A stretch of 64,000 bases of DNA from an uncultured Cyclobacteriaceae bacterium (GCA_947492745.1 CANLOE010000017.1:16261-80260), one strand, 5' to 3'. Shown: positions 1-9,770, counted from the stretch's first letter. Program-made: numbers and translations. The notes: generated by a model not told the origin, from the sequence alone.

Positions 1-785
1 GCCTGATTCCGAACTACGTTTCTATGAGAGACCGAGGAGCCGATCACCGTGGTCAGGGAATCGTTGTTTCCCCGTGTAGCTACCGAGCCGTGGTTTCCCC
101 TGTTGTACAGACTTACGGGTTCGGGTATGGACACCTCGCTCAGGTAGTCTTCATAACGGGGTGCGTTCTCAAAATCATCATGAGGAGCCTTGAAGTGATA
201 CATCAGGAAAAAAGGACTTTCCGGCTTGCGAATGTTTTTCAGCCAATTCAGCACCTTATCGGTAATGATATCAGAGGAGTGCCCTTTCGTATGGATTACA
301 TTCTTCGGCCATGGGGCATTTCCCTGCACTCGAAAAGCGGGGTCGAAATAACTGCCCTGTACAGGCAGTACTTCGTAATGATCGAAAGCGGCAGGCTCCT
401 CGTGCAAATGCCACTTCCCTATAATGGCAGTCTGGTAGCCAAGGTTCTTCATTTCTTTGGGCAGGTACTGTTTCTCAAAAGGGAGTGTCCCTTCCAGATC
501 GATAACACCATTGGTCTGTGCCCGTTGTCCGGTAAGTATCGCAGCTCTACTGGGTACACATATGGAATTGTTCACAAAACAGTTTTCGAAGAGCATCCCC
601 TCTTTTGCCAAACGGTCCAGTGTCGGAGTAGGATCAAGTACGGCCAGTCGCCCCCCATAAACACCTAAAGCACCGGTGGCATGGTCATCACTCATAATAT
701 AGATGATATTGGGTCGCTGTACCTTTTGCCGGCTACAGCCGAGCAGTCCCAGAACAACTAATACCAGTAGAAATGATAGTCTCAT
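1..785 (-). CDS. S1 family sulfatase, lipoprotein (3' end outside window)
   Basis: The frame is open from an ATG at 785-783 to the window edge, giving the first 261 residues, so the C-terminus is missing. The N-terminus is a hydrophobic stretch ending in a lipobox (L-L-G-C, Cys17), so the enzyme should be membrane-anchored outside the cytoplasm. Asp33-Asp34 in the sequence I-M-S-D-D-H is the usual sulfatase calcium site. C-V-P-S-R at Cys76-Arg80, followed by A-A-I-L-T-G, is the S1 signature in which Cys becomes formylglycine; the G-K-W-H motif is also present. The start overlaps the stop of the upstream sulfatase gene as ATGA, suggesting translational coupling. The family removes sulfate esters from glycans; the position attacked cannot be read from sequence. 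The maturation enzyme is not in the window. Confidence 0.93.
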   Translation of the reverse strand, partial: MRLSFLLVLVVLGLLGCSRQKVQRPNIIYIMSDDHATGALGVYGGRLAVLDPTPTLDRLAKEGMLFENCFVNNSICVPSRAAILTGQRAQTNGVIDLEGTLPFEKQYLPKEMKNLGYQTAIIGKWHLHEEPAAFDHYEVLPVQGSYFDPAFRVQGNAPWPKNVIHTKGHSSDIITDKVLNWLKNIRKPESPFFLMYHFKAPHDDFENAPRYEDYLSEVSIPEPVSLYNRGNHGSVATRGNNDSLTTVIGSSVSHRNVVRNQ

Positions 786-2338
786 AAGTGAAGTTTTTGT
801 TGCAAAGGTTTTAGGTCCAAAGGGTCGTTCATGGCGGCCTGTAGCACTATCAGTTCCCTGAAAAGCGTTCGGACCGTCTCCTTATGCTGATTGTCATCGG
901 CAAGGTTGTTCATCTCTTCCGGATCGTTCTCCATATCAAAGAGCAGGACCTTGTTCAGTTTCGGAAAGACCAGCAGTTTATAGCCATCTTTGCGTATCAT
1001 ACGCTGATAATTGATATATGCCCCATAAATGGCCTCGTAAGGGCTTTCTGCTTTTTCGTCCTTAGCCAGCTTCAATACACTATTGAACTCCACATAATCG
1101 GGTTTTGCGACACCTGCCAGTTCCAAAGAAGTGGCCATGGCATCTTGGATATAGATATCGGCCGCTACTTTTTTATTCTGGGGTATCTCCGGCCCCATGA
1201 TGATAAAAGGTGCTCTTATGCTATGATCGAAAAGTGACTGTTTTCCCATCAGTCCATGCCGGCCCATAGCGAGACCATGGTCCGCTGTAAATAGGATGTA
1301 GGTATTCTCTAATTTCCCACTTTCCTCCAACTTGTCCATGATCATGCCTATTTGATGGTCCAAGTGGGTGATAAGTGCATAGTACTCCTGGATATTCTTT
1401 TTGATGGCATAGGGAGTTCTGGGGAAAGGGGCCAAAGCTTCATCACGTAGGTCATAACCGTTACCGATACTATCTTTATAGGGATATTCGGGTAACCAGC
1501 TTTCGGGCAGACTGATATCGGACAGGGGGTACAGGTCCAAATACGCTTGCGGCGACTGTCGTGGATCATGAGGTGCATTGAAGGCCAAGTACATAAAGAA
1601 AGGTTGCTTTCCCGATTTGGACATTTCGATAAATCCCAGGGCATCATCCCGCAGTACTTCACTCCAGTGCCTCCCTCCCTCCCAGTAGCCACCGTGTCGA
1701 GGGTCAGCGGGTGACCAAGCAGTATCCATTTCATTGACAGGCCGATGATAACCTAGGGGCATTACTTCTTGTATAGGAGTGTCCCCCCCCGCGATATCCT
1801 TAAAAACCTGTACCATTTTACCATGATCCCAAGTACTGTAGGGCATACCCGGCCGAACATGCCGAACGCTATCGAATACCGTATCCGCAGGTATTTTTAC
1901 ATGCCATTTTCCGGACATATAGGTCGAATAACCTTGATTGCCCAACAGCGTGCCCCAAGTTTTTTCGATATGCTGTGCCTGCCCCCACTCTTTATCTCTT
2001 TGGTGAGCGTTCCATACACTACGTCCTGATATGATCATCGCTCGGGATGCCATACAGACCGCTCCGCTCCAAGCCCCCATATTATAGGCATGGGTGAAGG
2101 TGGTGCCTTTTTTGACCAATTTATCAAGGTGGGGAGTCTGTACTTCCGTATTACCAAGTGCGTGAATGGCAGAATAGGTCATGTCATCGGCAAAGATGAA
2201 CAGGATATTTGGAGCTGCGGGAGCAGCATCGCTACTCGGTGCCGGCTTACAGGCCACTAGGGCCGTACAGAAACCTAGAGTATAGAAAAAAAAGGCAATG
2301 CGTTTTACTTGGTAGTGTAGTTGATATAAGGTATTCAC
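782..2338 (-). CDS. S1 family sulfatase, lipoprotein
   Basis: This is a complete 518-residue sulfatase. A basic then hydrophobic N-terminus ends in the lipobox L-V-A-C (Cys30). The metal-binding pair is Asp51-Asp52 (F-I-F-A-D-D-M). The formylglycine site reads C-M-A-S-R from Cys95, the C-x-A-S-R form rather than the commoner C-x-P-S-R. S-G-K-W-H and a later T-A-D-H-G motif complete the active-site set. It is the first gene of a two-sulfatase unit: its TGA (784-782) overlaps the ATG of the next sulfatase. The 532 bp upstream contain a degraded repeat, so it may have its own promoter or be read from the GH3-GH2-regulator operon. The likely role is desulfation of agaran oligosaccharides in the periplasm or at the surface; linkage specificity is unknown. 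Confidence 0.93.
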   Translation of the reverse strand: MNTLYQLHYQVKRIAFFFYTLGFCTALVACKPAPSSDAAPAAPNILFIFADDMTYSAIHALGNTEVQTPHLDKLVKKGTTFTHAYNMGAWSGAVCMASRAMIISGRSVWNAHQRDKEWGQAQHIEKTWGTLLGNQGYSTYMSGKWHVKIPADTVFDSVRHVRPGMPYSTWDHGKMVQVFKDIAGGDTPIQEVMPLGYHRPVNEMDTAWSPADPRHGGYWEGGRHWSEVLRDDALGFIEMSKSGKQPFFMYLAFNAPHDPRQSPQAYLDLYPLSDISLPESWLPEYPYKDSIGNGYDLRDEALAPFPRTPYAIKKNIQEYYALITHLDHQIGMIMDKLEESGKLENTYILFTADHGLAMGRHGLMGKQSLFDHSIRAPFIIMGPEIPQNKKVAADIYIQDAMATSLELAGVAKPDYVEFNSVLKLAKDEKAESPYEAIYGAYINYQRMIRKDGYKLLVFPKLNKVLLFDMENDPEEMNNLADDNQHKETVRTLFRELIVLQAAMNDPLDLKPLQQKLHL

Positions 2339-2450
2339 TTGTTCAGTTGGTTTTCTTAGGTAATCTTTTGGTGTCTGATTTCATTGAACCGGGACTATTC
2401 ATTGGTCCTTCCAATACGGAATAAACTTCTTCTAATAAGTGAGGTGTACG

Positions 2451-2601
2451 TGTTTTCCGAATCAACCATAGCAGTGCTAAACCAAACCCAGAAAACCGGC
2501 TGATGTATTGCATTTTGAACCCTCCCAACCAAGCTCCAGAACAGCGTATTCACGAAACTAAAGTCAAACAGGCACAACGATGAGCCAATGCGTGATTCGG
2601 G
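2451..2601. repeat. Diverged copy of module C repeat in a 532-bp gap
   Basis: The gap 2339-2870 has no gene. Its middle part resembles the module C element found intact at 63450-63615: a CCATAGCAGTGCTA core near 2465, and a right end reading CCAATGCGTGATTCGGG near 2585 against CCAACGCATGATCCGGG in the intact copy. The left end and the segment between are too diverged to align by eye. No promoter or terminator was recognised in the rest of the gap. Confidence 0.5.
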
Positions 2602-2870
2602 TTGAAACCTCCACTGATAGCACTACTATATTTGTCAATCCTGTTTCATACTGCATGAAAAAAAAGTAACAATAAATTTTAAAGGAAATCCCGACAATAG
2701 TTTCTTGTTCATACAGCTATTATTAGGGTAGGCCCGCTGTTGCGTCTTGAACAAAGCAGCTATCACTCTAGCTCAAAGAGAGGTCAATCAGTCTGTCCTT
2801 TCTTCTCGATAAAAATAGCATTTTTCTCTCAAATCTACCGAGAATCGAATTATAAAGATAGTATATAGGC

Positions 2871-4643
2871 TTATCTTACTCGTTCTTTTTGTATCGGCCT
2901 ATGGTGTTGAGCGTATTCACTGGGAATCACACCGAACTCTTTTTTAAAGCACTTGGAAAAGTAAGAAGCTGTATTGAAACCTGTCATATACATGATCTCT
3001 TTCACCGACAAATCGCCCCTCTCCAATAGCTGAACGGCATGTTGCAAACGGATATTCCGCACAAACCCACTGGAAGAAAGGCCTGTCAGTTCTTTTAATT
3101 TCAAATAGAGGTTACTTCGGCTCAGTCCCATTTCCTCCACCATCATTTCTACATTGAATTCGGTATTCATCATATTCTTTTCTACGACAGCAGTTGCTTT
3201 CTTCAAGAATGGATTGTCCTCCTCTACCTTGCCTGCGCCGTTATTTATCTGCGGGGCACAGTCGTCATGATCTTGGTTTACTTTTTCCTTGATGATATTG
3301 GACAGTTTACTTTGTAATAGATCCATATCGAAGGGTTTTCTGATATATTCGTCCGCTCCTATTGCCAATCCTTGTTGCTCATGTCGTTTCGAGTACTCAC
3401 TGGTAAGTATTACCAGTGGGATATGACTTGTCGCTGGATTTTTCTTCAGCTCACGGCATAACTTCATCCCTTCTGTTTCCGGCATGACCAGATCGGTAAG
3501 GATAATACTGGGCATCAGTTTTTTAGCCATTTCCAACCCTTTGCATCCATTTTCAGCCTCATGTATTACATATTCTTCTCCTAGCGCCTGCTTAATGAAC
3601 AATCTTATATCAGCATTTCCTTCTACAGCCAGTAATATCGGAAGTTTCACCTTGCCTTCTTCCTTCTCATTGAGTGTTCTGGACAACATCTCATTTTTCT
3701 GAGAGTAGGTAATGCTCGGCCTCGTATAGGTAGGTAAGGGTGCCTGTTTTCTTGAGTAACCTTCTTTGCCCTTGGGAATGATGACCGAAAACTCAGTACC
3801 GATACCCAAACGGTTCATCACGTAAAAATAACCATTGTGAAGGCGGACCATAGCCCCCACCTGATTCCACTTGTCGTGGTCATTAGCGGTGACTACATTC
3901 GGATGGTTTTCATCTGCATAATTCGTGTAAGAATGTTGAAGGATGCTTCTGGTCTCTTCCTCATTTAGGTATACATCGAGATAGGTAATCGTGATGTTCA
4001 ATACATCGCCTGTACCTAGTTCCAGTTGCACCAGGGGTTGTAATTCCTGCGCAACACACTCCTGGATTCCTATTGTTACTTTTTCTTGGGAAGATGCGGG
4101 TTTCCAGGTAAGAATACGCTGAATGACCCTCTCTATAATGATAGGGTCGCACCATATGTCCTTTGTTTTGGGAAGAGTACCGGACTGGCATATGTCCAGT
4201 TGTGTATTGAACTTTGAATGCTGAAGGTGTACCAGTGTCTCTTCCATCAGCTCTCTCAGGTCTTTTTTGCGGATGGTCAACTCTATAAAATCCGTATCGG
4301 GCTTTTGCGGCTCTATCAGTCTATCGATGACGCGAAGTGACTCATCCATTTTTTGATATACCCTTGAACAAAGATCTTTTCCTATCTCTATATCGAAAGT
4401 AAAACCACCCTCTCTCAACTCCTCTATATGCGACCGAACAGACTGTAAGGGGCCATGTAGTTTTTTCGAAAGCTCATGACACAATTGTTGTTTTTCACTT
4501 TCAAGCTCTGCTCTTTTCTCTTTTTCCAACTGTTGTCTCAGAAGTTGATAAGCACGTTTTTGATGCTTGGATAAAAGATTTCTACCCAATAGTATGCCAA
4601 CAATAAGCCCAAAAAAAATCGCAATTGATAAATAGACTATCAT
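2871..4643 (-). CDS. Degenerate HTCS-type regulator: membrane anchor, pseudokinase, receiver, AraC HTH
   Basis: The 590 residues match the cytoplasmic half of a hybrid two-component regulator. In order: one membrane helix (about 2-22), a helical DHp-like segment (35-110), an ATPase-like fold (about 125-291), a receiver (335-452) and an AraC helix-turn-helix (485-583). Aligned with the full HTCS at 12902-17098, the phospho-accepting His of S-H-E-F-R-T-P-L is Lys60 (S-K-K-L-H-G-P-L), both N-box Asn are Arg176 and Trp180, and D-N-G-I-G is absent. The receiver keeps Asp384, Thr414 and Lys436, but one acidic pocket residue is Gly342 (E-G instead of E-D). There is no periplasmic sensor. It follows the GH2 gene by 12 bp, so it is made with GH3 and GH2. 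Inferred role: a transcription factor that cannot autophosphorylate, perhaps driven by the full HTCS or by phosphate-independent binding. Confidence 0.85.
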   Translation of the reverse strand: MIVYLSIAIFFGLIVGILLGRNLLSKHQKRAYQLLRQQLEKEKRAELESEKQQLCHELSKKLHGPLQSVRSHIEELREGGFTFDIEIGKDLCSRVYQKMDESLRVIDRLIEPQKPDTDFIELTIRKKDLRELMEETLVHLQHSKFNTQLDICQSGTLPKTKDIWCDPIIIERVIQRILTWKPASSQEKVTIGIQECVAQELQPLVQLELGTGDVLNITITYLDVYLNEEETRSILQHSYTNYADENHPNVVTANDHDKWNQVGAMVRLHNGYFYVMNRLGIGTEFSVIIPKGKEGYSRKQAPLPTYTRPSITYSQKNEMLSRTLNEKEEGKVKLPILLAVEGNADIRLFIKQALGEEYVIHEAENGCKGLEMAKKLMPSIILTDLVMPETEGMKLCRELKKNPATSHIPLVILTSEYSKRHEQQGLAIGADEYIRKPFDMDLLQSKLSNIIKEKVNQDHDDCAPQINNGAGKVEEDNPFLKKATAVVEKNMMNTEFNVEMMVEEMGLSRSNLYLKLKELTGLSSSGFVRNIRLQHAVQLLERGDLSVKEIMYMTGFNTASYFSKCFKKEFGVIPSEYAQHHRPIQKERVR

Positions 4644-4655
4644 ACTCTTAAATTT

Positions 4656-7544
4656 TTAATTTGGTTGTAGATATTGTTTAGGTAAAGATTCACTGATTTC
4701 GAATCCATTTATAATCGTATTCTGTTGTATATCGGTATTGGTAAAATGAAGGGTAATGGGAGTTTTGCCCGCTGCGAAAAAACGGTAATCGACCTTATTG
4801 GCCGTTCGATTACCGAGCCTATTGCCAGTACTATAAGTAAGCCCTTGCTTTATGACTATACGCTCTTCATTACCGCTGCTGAGCGCTATGGAAAAGTCAT
4901 CGGACTCTGCTTCCGGTGCTTCCATGGAATGATGGTAGGAGCTGAAGGTATACCAGCCCTTTTTCAGGCCTGTAATTTTTAGTAGCACCCCTTCCCTACC
5001 TGCTACACCATCTACGCTGACATAGGATAGATTAGCGGACATACCCCATCCGTCCATCCAGATAAGGTCTCCTTTCTTACTGAACAGTTCGAACTCGACA
5101 TTTTCAAATTCCGAAAAGCTCATCGTGGGCTTCATGGACCAAGGCTGCCAACCGAATTGAGTCAGGTTCTCTTCGTCCCCGCCAATATCTACCTTTATTT
5201 TTTTCAGATCGTATATCGGTCTTGCTTCAGCCAGAACCCGGTCCTTTTCGTAGGGAAGGGTCTCAATGGTAGCGACCCCTGACCTGACTCCTTTCAAAGA
5301 GGCCGTGACCGTGATTTTTCCGGCAACTGCCTCAGACGATAATAAACAGGAAGCTACCCCTTTGTAGGCCTTGTTCGGGTTCGCACCCAAAGCTGCACCT
5401 CCAATGATACGCCCAGGTCCTTTTACCGAGAACTTGACAAGGCTGGTATCTTGGGAAAGTAGGTTACCCTTTTTATCCTGAATATAGGCCTTGACAACCT
5501 TTATCGATGACCCATCTGCGTATAAGGGCCGCTTATCCGATTCGATAATCAGCTGTATCTGTGATTTCTCACCCCCAGTGGTCAATGTGTGTTCAGCTAC
5601 TACCTCTCCCCGTTGCAAGCCTTTGGCCATGATAGTACCCTCAGACCATTCAAAATCAAAAGTAAATCCGGGATGGTCGATGTAGCGCCGGTCGGGAAAA
5701 TCATCGGGCCTTTGGCGCGCTACACGATTTCCATTGTGGAACAGTTCGACTTCCTCACAGTTACTGAACACTTTCAGCTTTCCCTTTTCGACAACATCCG
5801 TATCGACAATGCGCACCATAGGTTCGGGCAGTAACTCGGATCTGTACCAGTAGTACACCGAGTTGGGTTCGCGAAACCAGGAAAAAATCCTTCTTGGGTA
5901 TTGCCCCCTGTTCGGCTTAAAAGACTGGTAATCATGTGCCGTCCATACAGCGACACCGATATGATTTGCCGAAGCTTTGGCTTTAGACACTTCGAACTGA
6001 TTTCGGAGGGCATCTGCCGAGCTACCATGTTCACATAAAAACACAAATTCATTGGGATTCAGGTCCATGTTCTGATAGTCCATGGGAGCATAGATATCAA
6101 CAGGTCCGGCATTACGGGGGCCTGTCCATGGACTCCCATTAGAGGCGGTCATCCGTGTCGGGTCTTCTTCCTTGCAGGCATAATGCAGGGAGGGCACTGG
6201 ACCTCTGTGGTTGATTCCGGCTCCCCAGAAAAGTATGGACGGATGGTTACGGTGATTTCTGATCATCCTTCGAGCACTCTCTTCCAAGTTCGACATCCAT
6301 GTACTGTTACCAATACCTATCCACGTCGGCGGCTCTTCGTAAATCAATAGGCCCAGTTCATCACAGGCTCGGACAAAAGCATCATCATGAGGATAATGTG
6401 CCAGCCTAACGACATTGAATCCAGCCTCCTTTAGTTGCAGGGCATCTTTCCAATGGAGGGAATTCGGTACGGCATCCCCAATCAAAGGGTAGGCCTGATG
6501 GCGATTGGCCCCGATGAGCTCGACCTGTTTTCCATTGATCAGCAGACCTTTATCCCTGACAAAATCGAGTTTCCTGATACCTAATGGGTTTTCCAGACAA
6601 TCCAGTACCTCCCCTTCGCTCCGAAGCATGGTATTGACGCGATAGAGGTATGGAGTATCCGGAGACCATAGATGAAGGTTTTCCAAAATACCCATGGTCT
6701 GAAAAATAGTTCTTTCCTCTCCGGGAGGTATATCTACCGGGGTCTCCGCATGAGCCACCACTACTCCCGAGTCATCTATTATACGGGTCAGTATATTGCC
6801 GGTTTTTTTTCTCTGCCCATCGTTTCTTAAGGAGGTCCTTACCTGTACAGTGGCATTATGTGGTGTTATGGAAGGTGTAGTGATGAACACTCCTGCTTGC
6901 TTCTTTTCCCAAGGAAATGTGATGTGTAAGGGGTCGGTCACGACAAGGTATACATCACGGTATAGACCACTGAACTTTATATAATCATAACGGTCACCAT
7001 CTGGGGGTATGTTGCTGTTCAATCGGTTATCTGCACTGATAAGTAGGGTATTGCTCTGACCATCTCGTAAGATAAAGTCCGTAATATCAAAATGGAAAGG
7101 TGTATATCCGCTAATGGAATGTTCTCCTACGTGCTGTCCATTGACCCATAGATTGGTGACTTGATGCACCCCTTCGAACTGTAAGAAAACACGATGGTTC
7201 TTAGGGATATCTATGGTCATCTTCTTCTGATACCAGCCCACATAGCGCTGGAAGGATTCCTGTCTCTCGGTATCCAAGCCGGTAATGTCCAGTGGAGCGA
7301 GCTCCAGAGTGTGGGGAATGGATACTTCCTGCCATTGCACTCCTTGCTGGCGAAGCTGGGTAGAACTACCTTGATTTTTTTCCAGATAAAAGCTCCACCC
7401 TTGATTCAGGGCTATCTTTTGTCGATGGGTCTTTGGAAAACCATAGGGTAACTCTTGTCCTTTGGCACCTGGCTGTAACCATAGCAACAGGCAGAGCATA
7501 GGACCGAGAAGTATATATTTATGGCGCGTTTTCACTCTAGTCAT
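4656..7544 (-). CDS. GH2 family glycosidase with altered acid/base motif
   Basis: This 962-residue secreted enzyme has a signal peptide ending near residue 30. Domains are a GH2 sugar-binding jelly roll (about 45-205), an Ig-like domain (215-325), a TIM barrel (330-600), and Ig-like plus an extra C-terminal beta domain (to 955). The nucleophile is likely Glu505 in L-C-E-H-G-S-S. The acid/base site, normally W-S-x-G-N-E, reads W-G-A-G-I-N-H from Trp440, so the catalytic Glu is replaced by Asn445 (or His446 if one residue is inserted). The gene starts 3 bp after the GH3 stop and ends 12 bp before the degenerate regulator. GH2 members here are usually beta-galactosidases; with the altered site the substrate and even the activity are uncertain. 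Confidence 0.88.
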   Translation of the reverse strand: MTRVKTRHKYILLGPMLCLLLWLQPGAKGQELPYGFPKTHRQKIALNQGWSFYLEKNQGSSTQLRQQGVQWQEVSIPHTLELAPLDITGLDTERQESFQRYVGWYQKKMTIDIPKNHRVFLQFEGVHQVTNLWVNGQHVGEHSISGYTPFHFDITDFILRDGQSNTLLISADNRLNSNIPPDGDRYDYIKFSGLYRDVYLVVTDPLHITFPWEKKQAGVFITTPSITPHNATVQVRTSLRNDGQRKKTGNILTRIIDDSGVVVAHAETPVDIPPGEERTIFQTMGILENLHLWSPDTPYLYRVNTMLRSEGEVLDCLENPLGIRKLDFVRDKGLLINGKQVELIGANRHQAYPLIGDAVPNSLHWKDALQLKEAGFNVVRLAHYPHDDAFVRACDELGLLIYEEPPTWIGIGNSTWMSNLEESARRMIRNHRNHPSILFWGAGINHRGPVPSLHYACKEEDPTRMTASNGSPWTGPRNAGPVDIYAPMDYQNMDLNPNEFVFLCEHGSSADALRNQFEVSKAKASANHIGVAVWTAHDYQSFKPNRGQYPRRIFSWFREPNSVYYWYRSELLPEPMVRIVDTDVVEKGKLKVFSNCEEVELFHNGNRVARQRPDDFPDRRYIDHPGFTFDFEWSEGTIMAKGLQRGEVVAEHTLTTGGEKSQIQLIIESDKRPLYADGSSIKVVKAYIQDKKGNLLSQDTSLVKFSVKGPGRIIGGAALGANPNKAYKGVASCLLSSEAVAGKITVTASLKGVRSGVATIETLPYEKDRVLAEARPIYDLKKIKVDIGGDEENLTQFGWQPWSMKPTMSFSEFENVEFELFSKKGDLIWMDGWGMSANLSYVSVDGVAGREGVLLKITGLKKGWYTFSSYHHSMEAPEAESDDFSIALSSGNEERIVIKQGLTYSTGNRLGNRTANKVDYRFFAAGKTPITLHFTNTDIQQNTIINGFEISESLPKQYLQPN

Positions 7545-7547
7545 CTA

Positions 7548-9770
7548 CTATTTTCGTGTTCTTTTTAGTTTGAAATATTTTTCGGCGTTCACCATGGTCG
7601 AAATAGGCTTGGCAGCACCTAGCTCATCCGCTCTTTCTGTCGGTACCGCTGCACCTATCGAAACTTTGTAATCACCCTTTCTCAATATTTTTTTTCCTTC
7701 ATCATCAAATTGGACAAAATCATCCACATCCAACTCCATGGTGATGGTCCTGACTTGTTCCGGAGACAGTGCCACTCTTTTGAAATCGCGGAGCGCGTAC
7801 ATAGCGTCCTCTGTACCGGCCAGTGGTGAGGATATATATAACTGCACCACCTCTTCTCCCGGAAGTTCACCTTTGTTCTTGAGGTCGAACTGCACTACCA
7901 GACGGTCTTTGTTGGGCTTGACATGCAAATTACTATAATCGAATGTGGTGTAAGAAAGGCCAAAACCGAAGGGGAACTGCGGGTCAGATTTCATGTATTT
8001 ATAGGTTCTGCCTTTCATGGCATAGTCTTCAAAGGGAGGCAGCTGATCGGTCGAGTAGGGAAAAGTTATCGGCAGCTTCCCCGAAGGGTTACGATCTCCA
8101 AAAATGATATCGGCCACGGCATTTCCCCCTTCTTCTCCGGGATACCAGACAAAGAGTATGGCATCGACCAAGGGTTCTATCTCAGGTAGGGCAATAGGAC
8201 TTCCACCCGTAAGTACCAATATAACGGGAGTATCGCTATCCGTTATTTTTTTGATGTATTCTACCTGATTTTCGGGCAGTTTTATACTTTTTATCCGATC
8301 TCCTTTTTCCTGCGAAGCGAGAGATTCTCCTTCCTCACCTTCCAATAGCCCCGAGATGCCCATCACAGCGATGATGGCTTCGGACTGTTTCGCCTCTCCG
8401 GTAGACCAGTCTATGGGATTGACATTTTCTCGATAGGCCAAAGTGCCTTGTTTGTAATTGATACTTGTGCCGATACTGACCTTGGAGACGATACCATCCA
8501 GAATAGTTGCGGTTTGGCTACTGACTCCATAATAGTTTCCTAGAAGCACTTCCTCACTGGTCGCATGAGGTCCCAATACATATAGTGAGCGTATATCTTT
8601 TGCCAGAGGAAGGATGCCCTTACTGTTCTTGAGCATAACGACCGACTTGACCGCTGCTTCTCTTGCCAGCTGACGATGTTTTTCCGAGTCTACTACCAGA
8701 GGATCTATAGAGGTATAAGGATTGTTCTTCCCATTGTCAAACAGTCCCAGTCGAAACCGGGTCATATAAAGTTGTTTTAGGGAAGTGTCCAATTGGGCTT
8801 CGCTCGTCAGTTTCTGATCGATGGCCTTCTTCAGAGCGCGGAAGGTAGTGCCACAGTTGAGGTTCAAACCACTGTTCAGGGCCATCGCGGCCGATGCTTC
8901 GGGGCTTGAGGTTACTTTATGAAACTGATGAAAATCTTTGACGGCACCACAATCCGAGACTACATAGCCATCAAACCCCCATTGTTGACGCAAGATATCC
9001 TGTAGAAAAAGGGGACTTCCGCTGGCCGGTTCTCCAAATACCCGATTATAGGCTCCCATGACCCCTTCAACTTGGGCTTCGCTCACTAGCGCCTCAAAAG
9101 CGGGAAGGTATGTCTCATAAAGGTCTTTTTTGGATACGGATACATCAAACTCATGCCGAAGTTCTTCCGGTCCCGAATGAATCAGGTAATGTTTGGCGCA
9201 GGCGGCGGCCTTTAGGTACTTGGGGTCACTCCCTTGCAGCCCCTTAACAAAATTAACACCCATCCTAGCCGTGAGATAAGGGTCCTCACCATAGGTTTCC
9301 TGCCCCCTTCCCCAGCGGGGATCCCGAAAGATGTTGACATTGGGGGTCCAGAAAGTAAGTCCTGCATATTTACCTCGGTTGCCTATAGCCTGTGAGGCAT
9401 TGAACTTGGCCCTAGCCTCATCCGAGATAGCCCGGGCCACCGAATGGATCAGCTGTTCATCAAAGCTTGCCGCAAGCCCTATGGTCTGTGGAAATACGGT
9501 GGCCCTTCCATTACGGGCAACACCGTGCAGTGACTCATTCCACCAGTTGTATTCCGGAACGGCCAATCGAGGAACAGCAGTGCTATAGTCCATGGTCTGG
9601 GATATCTTTTCTTCCAAGGTCATGGCGCTTACCAATGCCGATGCTCTCTTCTCAAAAGACAGGGATTCATCATACCATGGAAAGGAACTCCGGGACTGAG
9701 CTATTGCCCCTGATGCGAAGAATACAAAGAGGACTACTGTCAGTAGACCGATGTTATTGATTTTTATCAT
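7548..9770 (-). CDS. GH3 family beta-glycosidase
   Basis: A signal peptide (A-I-A-Q, cleavage near residue 25) is followed by a GH3 N-terminal barrel, the C-terminal alpha/beta domain and a fibronectin-III-like domain, 740 residues in all. The nucleophile is Asp273 in Y-V-V-S-D-C-G-A-V. The motif W-T-P-N-V-N-I-F-R-D-P-R-W-G-R-G from residue 141 puts it in the beta-glucosidase/beta-xylosidase-like branch. It is the first gene of a GH3-GH2-regulator operon. In an agaran locus the likely job is trimming beta-linked residues, probably galactose or a side-chain sugar, from imported oligosaccharides in the periplasm; the family branch alone does not fix the sugar. Confidence 0.93.
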   Translation of the reverse strand: MIKINNIGLLTVVLFVFFASGAIAQSRSSFPWYDESLSFEKRASALVSAMTLEEKISQTMDYSTAVPRLAVPEYNWWNESLHGVARNGRATVFPQTIGLAASFDEQLIHSVARAISDEARAKFNASQAIGNRGKYAGLTFWTPNVNIFRDPRWGRGQETYGEDPYLTARMGVNFVKGLQGSDPKYLKAAACAKHYLIHSGPEELRHEFDVSVSKKDLYETYLPAFEALVSEAQVEGVMGAYNRVFGEPASGSPLFLQDILRQQWGFDGYVVSDCGAVKDFHQFHKVTSSPEASAAMALNSGLNLNCGTTFRALKKAIDQKLTSEAQLDTSLKQLYMTRFRLGLFDNGKNNPYTSIDPLVVDSEKHRQLAREAAVKSVVMLKNSKGILPLAKDIRSLYVLGPHATSEEVLLGNYYGVSSQTATILDGIVSKVSIGTSINYKQGTLAYRENVNPIDWSTGEAKQSEAIIAVMGISGLLEGEEGESLASQEKGDRIKSIKLPENQVEYIKKITDSDTPVILVLTGGSPIALPEIEPLVDAILFVWYPGEEGGNAVADIIFGDRNPSGKLPITFPYSTDQLPPFEDYAMKGRTYKYMKSDPQFPFGFGLSYTTFDYSNLHVKPNKDRLVVQFDLKNKGELPGEEVVQLYISSPLAGTEDAMYALRDFKRVALSPEQVRTITMELDVDDFVQFDDEGKKILRKGDYKVSIGAAVPTERADELGAAKPISTMVNAEKYFKLKRTRK

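Noticed and set aside
24..668. Plus-strand open frame of 214 codons at the window start
   Set aside because: It is antisense to a clear sulfatase whose motifs (S-D-D, C-V-P-S-R, G-K-W-H) are all present on the minus strand.
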